From NCBI GenBank assembly GCA_040285745.1, contig JAUFOR010000006.1, positions 248,001-312,000 of the forward strand: a DNA stretch of 64,000 nucleotides. Reading direction: 5' to 3'. Positions 39,264 to 48,569 of the stretch are shown one piece after another. The position numbers and the translations under genes were made by a program. This stretch comes from Barthelona sp. PCE. Taxonomy: Eukaryota > Metamonada: BaSk clade. A model generated the notes under the pieces. The model saw only the letters and a list, made by a program, of their open reading frames with translations. It ran no database searches and had not been told where the DNA came from. How positions within the stretch are numbered: the first letter of the stretch is position 1; each line of letters starts with the position of its first letter.

Positions 39264-39552
39264 AAAGTCAGTTTGTTTTGAAAAGGGTGAAAAATCGTGT
39301 AACAGTTCTGTTAGGCCTCAAAAGTTAGGGTTGCACCTAAACGTATTTCAATTTCTCACCATTTTAAGGTTTCCTATTTATTGTTCAGTGATCTTTTAAA
39401 ACAGCAATTAGCAAAGGTTCCGTTTTTATGCAAGTTGCCTTTCTTTATTAACGATTATTCTCGTTCCAAGCGTGTAAAACGGGTGCATTTGATTCAATGA
39501 CGTATGACCTTGTTGAACAAACTGTTATAACTTTACACAACTAATTCTAGGG
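39264..39552. other. Divergent promoter region with candidate 5' UTR intron
   Basis: Spacer between the acidic gene and KIF-binding protein. It contains a GTATGACC donor-like site at 39502 and an ACTAATTCTAG acceptor-like element ending at 39550, described among the findings. Nothing else is recognised. Confidence 0.4.
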
Positions 39553-41076
39553 ATGCCTAAAGAATCAAAGCGACTTATTCGAGAGTCGTACGACATTCAA
39601 ATCAGCGATGATTGGCCAACACCACCAAGTTTAGAACTCACAGATGAAAGTTTATTTACTTCAGGTCTAGCTTTTTATGAGCAATGTCAAGACGTTCAAA
39701 TTGATCCAAAACGTCCTTTTGACTTGAGATACATTCTCCGTGACTTTTTTACGGAGGCCATCGATAAACTTATTGATAAGCATCAAATTGGTGTATTTAG
39801 AACACTGAAGGGAATCATGTGCATGGATACAGAAGATAACTACGAGGCCGTGCGCCAACTTGATCTTGCACATGACGCTCTTGAGTCTTTAGACGGTTAT
39901 GATGATGTTTTTATGCCATACAAATTATTGTGTCTTCAAACAATGGGTAGATTGCATTTTTCACGTGGAGAGCACGAGAGAGCGCTCATATATCTTGAAG
40001 TAGCAGAAGAAATGGGTAAAGAATATGAAAGTGTTAATTCCAAAATGCACCAATCACATACTTTAACTTTATATTACCTTGCACAATGTTTAGCAGCAAG
40101 CGACGATGCCAGGACAGCAGCTATGTTGTTAGATGTACTTAAAAGACAAAAGAAAGAAGAAGGAAGTGATTTGGATGTGAAAGAGTGGTTGTTTAAAGTA
40201 TTGGAACTCAGTCAGTATTTTTTGAGTGAGAAAGATTATGAAGCACATGAACAGATCCTAGATATGATCAAAGAGAACTATAATGTACTGGATATTATGG
40301 AAGAAAGCACGCGTCAATTATTGGCTAATTATAATTTATGTATTGCAAGACAACATGCAGCACAAATAGAAGATTTAATGAATGAATATCCCGAGTTTGA
40401 TTCTAATAACACAGAAGTTTTTGATATAGTTAAAGAACATTTTACTTTTGCCAATGATTCTTATCAAAAAGCATTGGAGTTTTATATACTTGATGGTTTT
40501 GTTACTGATCATTGCAATATAAAAAGAGATATTGCTCAGCTTTATCATCAATATGCGCATTTTTATGAGAAACGTAGAGCTCTCTATTATATGCGTCGTG
40601 CAGATGTCTTACATAAACTTTTAGGTGAAATTACCCGTGAACATTATCTTGAACTAAACCGTGTTATGCACTATGAGGCAGGCGAGGCATACTCCCTAGT
40701 GTTTTATGAACGAATTAAAACAGTTCCTGATCGTTCAAGATTAGCGGTTGTAATCAAGCCAGCTTTGAACCACTTTAAGCAGTTTAGGGAATGTTGTTTC
40801 ATCAGAGACACGTTGTCTGAGGAGTATTCAGCATTGTATGTTACTTCTTTGATTCATTCAGGTAAGTTGCATCTGGAGCTTGAAGGTGATTTAACCGTGG
40901 TCATAAAGGGTCATAAGGAGGCTGTCAAGTGCTTTGAAGAGGCCGTCGATGTGTATGAGAGACAGAAGGATAAGGATATTGACGATATTGAAAGTATGAA
41001 GGAACATAGTGAGTTTGCAGCAAAAATGAAGGAACTAATAGTTGAAAAACTATCTTTGATTGGAAAGAATCAATAA
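39553..41076 (+). CDS. KIFBP: KIF-binding protein (KIFBP/KBP)
   Basis: The 507-residue TPR-like helical protein matches KIF-binding protein: HQSHTLTLYYLAQCLAAS, then DVKEWLFKVLELSQYFLS and the most diagnostic block YILDGFVTDHCNIKRDIAQL followed by RRADVLHKLLGEITREHYLE. In animals KBP binds kinesin motor domains of the kinesin-1, -2, -3, -8 and -12 families and blocks microtubule binding, controlling organelle and ciliary traffic. Length is somewhat below the human protein (621). The stop overlaps TAAA. Confidence 0.85.
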   Translation: MPKESKRLIRESYDIQISDDWPTPPSLELTDESLFTSGLAFYEQCQDVQIDPKRPFDLRYILRDFFTEAIDKLIDKHQIGVFRTLKGIMCMDTEDNYEAVRQLDLAHDALESLDGYDDVFMPYKLLCLQTMGRLHFSRGEHERALIYLEVAEEMGKEYESVNSKMHQSHTLTLYYLAQCLAASDDARTAAMLLDVLKRQKKEEGSDLDVKEWLFKVLELSQYFLSEKDYEAHEQILDMIKENYNVLDIMEESTRQLLANYNLCIARQHAAQIEDLMNEYPEFDSNNTEVFDIVKEHFTFANDSYQKALEFYILDGFVTDHCNIKRDIAQLYHQYAHFYEKRRALYYMRRADVLHKLLGEITREHYLELNRVMHYEAGEAYSLVFYERIKTVPDRSRLAVVIKPALNHFKQFRECCFIRDTLSEEYSALYVTSLIHSGKLHLELEGDLTVVIKGHKEAVKCFEEAVDVYERQKDKDIDDIESMKEHSEFAAKMKELIVEKLSLIGKNQ

Positions 41077-41181
41077 AGTCGTAGTTGTTATGTTTGTATT
41101 TCAGTGTTATATAGCTGTTATTCATTTTTTTTCTTTTTTTTGTTTTTTGGCTCATCTTGTCAAGGGTGTGTTTTGTGAAGC

Positions 41182-42123
41182 ATGAGTTACTTTGACTTGT
41201 CTAATACATTGACAGCTGTTTTTCTAGATGAAAACTGTAATTTTTTAGCATCTGCACGGCGTTTGAGGGACGAAACTCTTTGTGTGCAGGTCACTTGTGT
41301 AGAGGATCATTCTAAAATCGATGAAATTGAGGTACATGATCCAGATTGTGGTTATGAAGTTGAGTTGTTGAAAGATGCTTTAACTGGGGATTTGATGCTT
41401 GTTACCAAGGGAATAGGCTACGAATTTAGCGTTTCAGATGAATATAAGCTTATCTTAGTAAGAAATGTAGAGTTTGATTCAAGTTTTGCTTCATTTACAG
41501 CTTATAATAATGAAATGTTGTATACTTTTGCGATTATGAACGGGAAGATGCCCGTTATAAGGCGATTAAACAGCAAAACTAATGAAAATGAGTTATTATA
41601 TACATATTTAAGCAATGGAGACAGTAGAATTGAAAACTTTTTTGTTCATGGTGATTTGGCTTTTGTATTTGGCCAACATTTATATTTCGAGATACTCCGT
41701 CCAAATATCAAACGCAAAGCTTTTTATTATGAAGATGTTAATTCATTATTACCTAATTATTTATCAGATTTATATTATAAGGAAAAAAATTGTTACATGA
41801 TTCCTTTTTTGCATAATAGAACTGTACTTTCATACATCATTGTTGACAGATTAACATTTCAAACAAGATATATATCTACTGAAATGAAATTTTCTGAACA
41901 AAATATAGTTTTTGGTTCACATAGATTAGTTGGTTTCAGAAATACTATTTTTGTTGTGAGTGATTTTGATACTGACAAAGATATTATTGTATTAGAACAA
42001 AGAAATGTTAATATGGATGATTTGATTGTAACTGGTATTTGTGGGACTAGTGTTTTGTTCAACAGAAGAGATACAAATGTACCCGACTTGATAGTGTTTG
42101 ATTACAGTGATTCCACAGGATAA
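41182..42123 (+). CDS. Unknown 313-residue protein, beta-rich
   Basis: Not recognised. The sequence alternates short hydrophobic strands with polar turns across its length (for example LLYTYLSNGD, LAFVFGQHLYF, TIFVVSDFDTD), suggesting a beta-propeller-like fold, but no WD, kelch or other repeat is clear. There is no signal peptide or membrane segment. TCATCTT lies about 30 nt upstream of the ATG, and the stop overlaps TAAA. Confidence 0.65.
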   Translation: MSYFDLSNTLTAVFLDENCNFLASARRLRDETLCVQVTCVEDHSKIDEIEVHDPDCGYEVELLKDALTGDLMLVTKGIGYEFSVSDEYKLILVRNVEFDSSFASFTAYNNEMLYTFAIMNGKMPVIRRLNSKTNENELLYTYLSNGDSRIENFFVHGDLAFVFGQHLYFEILRPNIKRKAFYYEDVNSLLPNYLSDLYYKEKNCYMIPFLHNRTVLSYIIVDRLTFQTRYISTEMKFSEQNIVFGSHRLVGFRNTIFVVSDFDTDKDIIVLEQRNVNMDDLIVTGICGTSVLFNRRDTNVPDLIVFDYSDSTG

Positions 42124-42207
42124 ACAAACGAAAAGGTTGCTGAACTATTACTCACAACACAAAAAATTTTTTACATATTTGGCACGCTTGTGAATAACAC
42201 GCTATTT

Positions 42208-42404
42208 CGTAGGAGTAAATCTACTGAGGAGTAGACACGCGGTCTTCCCTCTTGTACTCTGTGAGTACTTACATCATTTCTTTCTCCCCCTTTTATTTTA
42301 AAAAAAGGGCTCTAGAACAATTCTCAGTGCAAGCACAGCACTCGAGGGAGCTCGCAACTCCCGTACAAGTGTCTAACTCCGAAGTAAATTTACAACCTCC
42401 TACG
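42208..42404. ncRNA. Candidate structured RNA: long imperfect stem enclosing four hairpins
   Basis: An imperfect inverted repeat pairs 42208-42238 with 42369-42404 in blocks of 8, 5, 4, 5 and 6 bp (CGTAGGAG, TAAAT, TACT, GGAGT, AGACAC). Inside it lie four simple hairpins: GTACTC/GAGTAC (42254-42268), CCCTTTT/AAAAGGG (42288-42309), AGTGC/GCACT (42326-42342) and GGGAG/CTCCC (42346-42362). I do not recognise the family or the transcribed strand. A miniature inverted-repeat element is the alternative. The sequence shows the pairing; expression is not known. Confidence 0.4.
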
Positions 42405-42666
42405 AGACCCATAACAAATGCTTAAAAGTACAGTTTCGGCCATCTTGATAATAAAATTTGTAAACTCGAAGTTTAGAAACCGAATTCGGACATTCTTTTA
42501 GTATCTATATTAAGGATTCAAACTGAGCATTATGTCGTACTTGTGTGCTTTATTTGAGATTTTCGCAGCTCAAATGCATATAAGCGGTAATATTGGTGAT
42601 ATTCAGCATGTTGATCATAAAAAGCCTATACGGGTAAATTCTGGAAAAAAATGCCCACCAAAAGTG

Positions 42667-42687
42667 AGCTTTCTCCCCCAGAAAGCT
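42667..42687. repeat. Perfect short hairpin
   Basis: AGCTTTCT, a CCCCC loop, then AGAAAGCT: an 8-bp stem about 80 nt upstream of the secreted papain-like gene. It could be a 3' end of an RNA, a regulatory element, or chance. Confidence 0.4.
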
Positions 42688-42769
42688 GGTCTTATTGTGT
42701 TTACAAACTGCTCCATTGTTAAACCTTTTCTAACCTCTTTTTTTAACAGTTTTCCCGCTAAATATCAGC

Positions 42770-44263
42770 ATGAACACCATCCGTGTTCTCTTATTTTTAC
42801 TAGTTGTCGCTACAGCTTCAGCATCTATCGCTAGCAAGCCTTACCATATTTTTGATGAGAAAGACCCTCTTAACGATATGTACGACTTCATCAACTTCAT
42901 GGGTGTTGCAGAACCATACAAAATGCACGTCCAAGAAGGATCTTGCTTTAAGAAGATCATCATGTACGTCAACTATGATTCTGAAGGTATTTACATTGAT
43001 CTAAACCTTCAAGAACCCCGTTCGCACCTCTGCACAGAGCTATTGGTGTTCACCACCACCGAACGATTCCATTTCTCCCCTCAACTCTTCCATGGCAAGC
43101 ACAGCATTAAAATCAAAGGCTGGAAGGATGTTCGTGAACAACATCTTGTCACTACTGAAGGTATGATCTACTTCGGTGTCAGTGGTAACATCATCAAGAG
43201 TGTCAAGGACTTTTATGATTTGTATGAGGTCTATAAGAAGGATGATTGGAAGACTATTCGCGCTCAAATGGAATTGTCATTTGGAGAGAAATTCAAGCAA
43301 CGTAAGACTGGCAAGGTTGACTTGAATCCTGATGATATTCCTTCTGGTACACTCGCCCTTTTCTTGAAATATAACAACATCGAGTCGTACATTACATTCA
43401 TGACCCACTCAAAAGCTGGTCATACTGCTCTTCTTCTTCGTAACCCCGCAACCGGCCAGCTATTTGCCACAGAGAACCAACCTTTCCCTAGGAACGTGTT
43501 TAAAACGGATTACACAACTTGGGTAAACCAGCTCAGTGATGGTACATACGATGATTGCACCCCAGACAAGTGTATGATGGTGTTACTTCCTCTTTCCGAT
43601 GAGGCACAAGAAGCATTCGATGATCAAGTTGCTTGGGATGCCTTCTTAGATTTGAAGGGATCTCCTTACCTCAACGCTGCTGAACTGTTTGCTGTTGTTG
43701 ACAACTCTGATCATAACGCCCTTCCTCATCCATTGAGCCCTGATGCTTTGACTCTTCTGGCCACCTTTGGTGAAGATCATTTCCCCGCTTTTAACAAGGC
43801 TTTCATCATTGATGGTGCTAACCACCGTCTCGGTACTAACTTTGATAACATGCACGATGTTGTTGAAGAGTGTATTAAACGCGATATGACTGTCCCTCAG
43901 TTGCTCGCTATTCCAGAGGATGATAAATGGCTTTACAAGGATCCTAATACAGGTAAGATGGTACCAGCCCTTCATTGTACCTCATATGTCTTTGATGTTT
44001 ACAAGAGAGCTGGTGCTTTCAAGCCCTGGTTTGGCGATTCTTTCCCACTTAACACTCATGAAATTACCCCCCGTGATGCATATGAGATGTCTATGTTCAA
44101 GCAGAAGCCTCTCAAGGGTTGCGTCAGAGATGATACTCTTCCATACTGTCAGGTTCTCGGTCTGGATCTTGTAGATTTCAGTGATGATTTCGCGCATATC
44201 GATCCCTATCCACACATGGACGAGCATTGTTATTCATACAAACACTTCCCCCAGGGTTGTTAA
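42770..44263 (+). CDS. Secreted protein with candidate circularly permuted papain-like (NlpC/P60-type) domain
   Basis: The 497-residue protein has a cleavable signal peptide (MNTIRVLLFLLVVATASA, 1-18) and no membrane anchor. A histidine block MTHSKAGHTALLLRN (His213, His218) precedes a cysteine block ALHCTSYVFDVYKRAG (Cys403). A histidine motif with GHTALL before a Cys-Ser-x-x-V helix is the order seen in permuted NlpC/P60 enzymes such as the LRAT and YiiX groups. The catalytic assignment is inference. Additional cysteines near both ends suggest disulfides. Codon use indicates high expression. The protein is likely delivered to the secretory pathway or lysosome. Confidence 0.55.
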   Translation: MNTIRVLLFLLVVATASASIASKPYHIFDEKDPLNDMYDFINFMGVAEPYKMHVQEGSCFKKIIMYVNYDSEGIYIDLNLQEPRSHLCTELLVFTTTERFHFSPQLFHGKHSIKIKGWKDVREQHLVTTEGMIYFGVSGNIIKSVKDFYDLYEVYKKDDWKTIRAQMELSFGEKFKQRKTGKVDLNPDDIPSGTLALFLKYNNIESYITFMTHSKAGHTALLLRNPATGQLFATENQPFPRNVFKTDYTTWVNQLSDGTYDDCTPDKCMMVLLPLSDEAQEAFDDQVAWDAFLDLKGSPYLNAAELFAVVDNSDHNALPHPLSPDALTLLATFGEDHFPAFNKAFIIDGANHRLGTNFDNMHDVVEECIKRDMTVPQLLAIPEDDKWLYKDPNTGKMVPALHCTSYVFDVYKRAGAFKPWFGDSFPLNTHEITPRDAYEMSMFKQKPLKGCVRDDTLPYCQVLGLDLVDFSDDFAHIDPYPHMDEHCYSYKHFPQGC

Positions 44264-44334
44264 ATACCTTGCATAAAAACAAAGCTGAATTTTTTTTCAG
44301 TTTTTAGTTCTTTAATCCAATAAACGTTTTTTTA

Positions 44335-45381
44335 TTACATTGCAGCAACAGCAATTTCGTGCTCTTCCTCTGTCAAATTATGATCAGCAACAACACCCAT
44401 GTAAACCTTTCCATGTAAAGAAGGATCTATTTCACTTATTTTTCTAGGATAGCCCATTCCGTCATAAACGGCTTCGATCTTTGTGATAAAAGTTGGTTTA
44501 TCCATGCGAAGTGTATCGAGTAACATTGTTAATTCGTTCTTCTGAACATAAGCATAAAGAAGTGCAGCAACAACGTTGGAATAACCAATCTTGATGTCAT
44601 CTTCAATGGCGTTGGCGAGCTTATCGATGATATTGGGCTCAGCAGTGTTGAGAGCAATACCAGCTTGTGTAGCAGCATGATGACATGAAATTCTGGCACT
44701 GAGAATACCTTCGCAGGATTCATTCAGGTTCTCCATCAGTGTTATGGCAGCAGTAGCAGTATTAAAGAACAAATCATCGTGACCAGTGATTGCATGACTG
44801 AGAGCCATAATTCCACCGCTTTTAACGAGTGAAACAGGAAGGTCCTTGGTGTAAATAGCATCAGTAATGGTCGTGAAAGGCAAAAAGTGTGTTGAGTAAA
44901 GTCGATGACGCTTCTCAGGTGTAACTACTGAAAGGTAAGGGGAAACCTCAGCACCTGCACCACTTGTTGTGGGGATGAGTACCATAGTGCTCTCGTGGAC
45001 CCTGGCTCCAAGATATGGAAGCTTCTCAACAGCAATCAACTCTTCAACAGACATACCGGATAAATAGCAGAAACGTGCAAGCTTAGTTTTATCCAAAATG
45101 GAACCACCACCGAAGCCAATCCAACAGTCAGGATTGAATGATCTGGCGTTTTGAGCGATATGTTCAACAGATTCGATGGAAGGTTCATCCGCAGTAATTG
45201 TGATGATTGAGGTACGTAATCCCTTGGGGAGGGCCTTGCGCAGCTCGTTGATGAGGCCCGTCTTGAAGATATTCTCATCGGAAATGATGAGAACACTTTT
45301 CATAGCGGCAATCTCAGTGAGTGCGATAGCTGATGATCCGTACTTAAAGTAGATACGTGGGGGAATAGAAAACAGGCTCAT
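44335..45381 (-). CDS. Iron-alcohol-dehydrogenase-family protein with missing metal ligands
   Basis: The 348-residue protein has the family fold: an N-terminal Rossmann-like part, WIGFGGGSILDKTKLA (nucleotide-binding GGGS), ESTMVLIPTTSGAGAEVSP and IMALSHAITGHDDLFF. Three of four expected metal ligands appear changed. The GMDALTHA-type Asp reads Met, the HAMAH-type first His reads Asp (NIIDKLANAI), and the LPHG-type His reads Tyr (KIGYSNV); the remaining His is kept. The enzyme may use no metal or act non-catalytically. It is slightly shorter than typical (about 385). Glycerol-dehydrogenase or dehydroquinate-synthase relatives are less likely. Confidence 0.75.
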   Translation of the reverse strand: MSLFSIPPRIYFKYGSSAIALTEIAAMKSVLIISDENIFKTGLINELRKALPKGLRTSIITITADEPSIESVEHIAQNARSFNPDCWIGFGGGSILDKTKLARFCYLSGMSVEELIAVEKLPYLGARVHESTMVLIPTTSGAGAEVSPYLSVVTPEKRHRLYSTHFLPFTTITDAIYTKDLPVSLVKSGGIMALSHAITGHDDLFFNTATAAITLMENLNESCEGILSARISCHHAATQAGIALNTAEPNIIDKLANAIEDDIKIGYSNVVAALLYAYVQKNELTMLLDTLRMDKPTFITKIEAVYDGMGYPRKISEIDPSLHGKVYMGVVADHNLTEEEHEIAVAAM

Positions 45382-45597
45382 AGTGATATTAAAGCTTTAA
45401 GCGAAATAGAAGGCAAAAAAAACTGTTTACAGCGTATTACCCATTAAAGCATTTTTTGGAGGGTGAAGAGGGTTTTTCATGGAAGGTCATGTTCTTCAAG
45501 TATCATAAAGCAATGTAAGAACAATATCAATCTTTTGATTCGTTTTTTGATCCTTGCCAACTATCACAATATCACGAAGCTACGACCGTTTACTGGT

Positions 45598-46974
45598 TTA
45601 ATATCTACTAAAGACTTGCGTGGCACAGTGTGCAGCACCGTACATTGATGTAACACCGTCAAATTCAACATACTCGATGCTACCCTTGTAGTTAGGTAAC
45701 GATCCAATACGCCGAGCAACTTCCTTATGGACACCAACAACGGACCCATTACCAAGGTTAAGATGGTTACAGGCATATTTCAATTGTTCTTCATTGCTAA
45801 CTGTAATTATTTGGTAACTTTCATCTTCTAAGAATTGATAAAGAGGAATATTTTTACGCTTTAAGGAATAAGATTTATCCACTTGTCTCACATACTCATC
45901 AACATATCGCATCTTATTACTATTAGGGTCCATAACATCCTCCAGTAATAAAACATGACCGTCATCAATAATATTGAAAATGCAGTCCAAATGCATGCGA
46001 TCTTGATTACGATCGTGGTCATCGCGCACGACTGCGAAGCGACGGGTGCCTAAAAGATCATTTTCCATTAAATAAACTGCTGCGGAATACGTTGATCTTA
46101 GACCAACACCTAACATACAGAGATCAGGTTTCACAGTGTAGAAATCACCACCCTCTAAAAAGTGGGGCTCTGGGATCTTGCCAACGACAGGGATACCAAG
46201 TTTCTCCCAACAGAATTGCATGATCCGAGATTCTGCTTCTCTCTGTGATGAATTCAATCTAGACATTACAATACCTTTCGACGTTGTTATCTGTTGATCT
46301 CTACAAAAGACCAGGTTACCGAGCGGTCTAAGATCAAATCTAATAGCTGTCACTGGGGTATTACGCGAAGAAGGTGATAAAACAATATTCGGTCTTGTTA
46401 GGATGATTTGCACTAATTGATCGTCTGACATTTTCCTGATGTTCTCACGTTTATAATCGCTTGAGAGATAGTAACTTGCATCTTTGAATTGATCAATGGA
46501 TACACTCGGTGTGTAAGTTAAATAATCTTCGGCTAGACGTTCTAATGCGATTCTAGCTCTAATGTTAATATCACAATCGGCCTTCAGGACGTCGACAACA
46601 CGGAGCACAATGCACCCGTTTCGTTTGAGAGCATCAGTAAATGCCTGATGACACTCTCTAGTGTGTTCAATATCAACACTCGTTTCATATAATGAACCGA
46701 CAGGGTGTAGTGAACCAACAAAGACTTCGAGGTTCGGCTCATGGACCATGACGTAACGGGCAGGGATGTTCTCAGAGATTTGAACGAAAGAAAGATTCTC
46801 AACATTTGGGATTGTTTGGGCAGTGTGCACTAGTTCAGGGAATAGTGGGCTGAAATCATGGGTAGATGTGATCTGGGGTTTAACTTTCTGAGGCGGTTGA
46901 AAGTCTTGCTCTAAGTGTGCAAGTGAAGGGGTGGTAGCACGGTCAACTAAAACTGGATATTCTTGTTCGGTCAT
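45598..46974 (-). CDS. Arginine deiminase-like (guanidino-group-modifying enzyme)
   Basis: The 458-residue protein has the amidinotransferase/ADI fold with its catalytic landmarks in order: NLVFCRDQQI (Asp), HFLEGGDFYTV (Glu and Asp), RMHLDCIFNIID (His) and a final YGAAHCATQVF with the Cys nucleophile about eleven residues from the C-terminus. Arginine deiminase makes citrulline and ammonia and feeds ATP production in anaerobic protists such as Giardia and Trichomonas. The N-terminal 60 residues are extra. Substrate could differ from free arginine, because the substrate-binding loops are divergent. Confidence 0.7.
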   Translation of the reverse strand: MTEQEYPVLVDRATTPSLAHLEQDFQPPQKVKPQITSTHDFSPLFPELVHTAQTIPNVENLSFVQISENIPARYVMVHEPNLEVFVGSLHPVGSLYETSVDIEHTRECHQAFTDALKRNGCIVLRVVDVLKADCDINIRARIALERLAEDYLTYTPSVSIDQFKDASYYLSSDYKRENIRKMSDDQLVQIILTRPNIVLSPSSRNTPVTAIRFDLRPLGNLVFCRDQQITTSKGIVMSRLNSSQREAESRIMQFCWEKLGIPVVGKIPEPHFLEGGDFYTVKPDLCMLGVGLRSTYSAAVYLMENDLLGTRRFAVVRDDHDRNQDRMHLDCIFNIIDDGHVLLLEDVMDPNSNKMRYVDEYVRQVDKSYSLKRKNIPLYQFLEDESYQIITVSNEEQLKYACNHLNLGNGSVVGVHKEVARRIGSLPNYKGSIEYVEFDGVTSMYGAAHCATQVFSRY

Positions 46975-47590
46975 TAACTCAAAAAGAGGGATTAAATAGA
47001 TGTTTAAAAAGGGTTTGAATAAGGGTTTAAAAAAACAACCTGTGGATGAGGCGAGATAATGAAAAACAACAATTTTCCCTGTTTTCCCACCTAAAATTTA
47101 CGATATTTGGAATGATTGATACGTTTAGGTACTGTTTAAGTTGATAAACTGAATATGAACTGGTTTAAACCTGTTTTTCATTACACATTCATAGTGTGTT
47201 ATCGTTTAGTATCTCAGTTAATCAGGGGATGCAATTTTGACATACAATAGGGTACAAATCTTGTGTTCAAGGAGCTTTTTGATGATTATGCAAAGAGGTA
47301 GTGAAAGAAATGTTGTTGACAGATCAGTATTTTTAATTTTTGCATTACTTTTGTGGAGTAAAGAATGTTAATGTCATGTTTAGGAAGCGTTATTTTAGTG
47401 TTTGAACCGATTAGCAGAAACTTACCAATAATTTGTTCCATTCAGTTTGTTCAAGTTTAATGCAGTGGGAGACACAGTAAATAGATAACCGTGCCATTTT
47501 TGAAAGATTTCTAAGACAAGGTTCGGAGTGTAGCTGCACTTCTCTCAATTCTTTTTTCTCCTATTTCTTAGAAGTTACTTGGGTATTATT
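46975..47590. other. Spacer of about 600 nt, divergent promoters
   Basis: AT-rich, with no supported coding frame or recognised RNA. It separates the arginine deiminase-like gene from the type I membrane protein gene. TCAATTC lies about 45 nt upstream of the latter's ATG. Confidence 0.35.
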
Positions 47591-48433
47591 ATGCGTATTT
47601 TCCTTGCATTAATCGTTTTCCTTGCAATCTGTACAGTCAGTAATGCTGCTCAACTGGTCAAATTTGAGAAATTTGAGCTCAACAGCACTTCGCTGCATAT
47701 TTTCAATGTTTCCTCCCTCACTCATGATTGCGAGTACATTACTCTTATTGTCAACCCCGAGCATAATGTTCTTGACAAAATGAAGATTTATGCTGGTGGT
47801 AACCTTACAACAACCGTTGATTTGAAGGAGCGTGGTTACAATTACCTTTCATTCCATCTTGTATCCCAACAACCCTCCTATTCTTATGAACTTATCCCCG
47901 TTATTAATTCTTCAAAGACAGAAGTAGAAATGTCTGCTTTTTGTTCGGTCAATGCATCTATTCCGAAAGCTGGTAAAGTCCATTTCGATTTCAAGAGCAC
48001 AAATGTTTCACAAACATTGTACGAGCGTATATCGTTGAATGATGGATTGTTAACTCAAGCTCATCAAATTGTTACTTACATCAGTAATAATCACCGCGAT
48101 GTTCACCGTTCACCTTTATACTTTGATAAATATCTTCAAGTTGTTGGTAAAACACAAACTACGTTGTCAGATTTTGAATCTACCTTTAGTACTAATTTTA
48201 CTACTTCTGGTTATCGTTATGTCATTGCTGTGTATAAGGATGACGCCGACAGATACGCTTATCCTCTTGGTTGGTCATCTATCTATTATTCTAATGGTGA
48301 GCCCGGATTGAATGTGCCTCCCGAGGTTCTTGTTGTAATTGGTGTTGTTGTTATAGTTGGTATTTTCTTTGCTGCTTGTAAGAAGAAGGGCGATGAAGAA
48401 GACGCTGATATTACTGAGTATAACGCCATATAA
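47591..48433 (+). CDS. Type I membrane protein, function unknown
   Basis: The 280-residue protein starts with a signal peptide (MRIFLALIVFLAICTVSNAA). A lumenal or extracellular region with several N-glycosylation sequons (NSTS, NVSS, NLTT, NSSK) follows. A single membrane segment near 242-264 (VLVVIGVVVIVGIFFAACKK) leads to a short acidic tail ending EYNAI. A Y-x-x-phi-like signal is possible in the tail. It lies directly before a second protein of the same topology, but the two are not clearly similar in sequence. The upstream TTG-started extension was not used. Confidence 0.75.
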   Translation: MRIFLALIVFLAICTVSNAAQLVKFEKFELNSTSLHIFNVSSLTHDCEYITLIVNPEHNVLDKMKIYAGGNLTTTVDLKERGYNYLSFHLVSQQPSYSYELIPVINSSKTEVEMSAFCSVNASIPKAGKVHFDFKSTNVSQTLYERISLNDGLLTQAHQIVTYISNNHRDVHRSPLYFDKYLQVVGKTQTTLSDFESTFSTNFTTSGYRYVIAVYKDDADRYAYPLGWSSIYYSNGEPGLNVPPEVLVVIGVVVIVGIFFAACKKKGDEEDADITEYNAI

Positions 48434-48569
48434 GTTTTTAAAAAAATTTTAGTAAAGTTAGTTAAGTTTTTGATAAATTATTCTTTGGCTGGGCTTGATG
48501 AGCAAAAAAACAATCAATTGTACCGCTTTGCTAAACTGCAAATTGTTTCATCTTTAATAACCTTCTTTA

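Larger units (their letters stand above)
42124..42769. other. 646-nt non-coding block
   Basis: No coding frame is convincing. The first half holds a multi-hairpin structure (42208-42404) and the second a perfect 8-bp hairpin (42667-42687); both are listed separately. The end contains the promoter of the secreted papain-like gene. Confidence 0.5.

Noticed and set aside
42263-42275. GAGTACTTACATC, reminiscent of the U1 snRNA 5' end
   Set aside because: It lies inside a hairpin, does not complement the GTATG(A/T) donors well, and no U1 stem I follows.
42532-42834. Open frame of 100 residues starting at an ATG
   Set aside because: It overlaps the start of the secreted protein in another frame, has no family match and crosses the paired elements.
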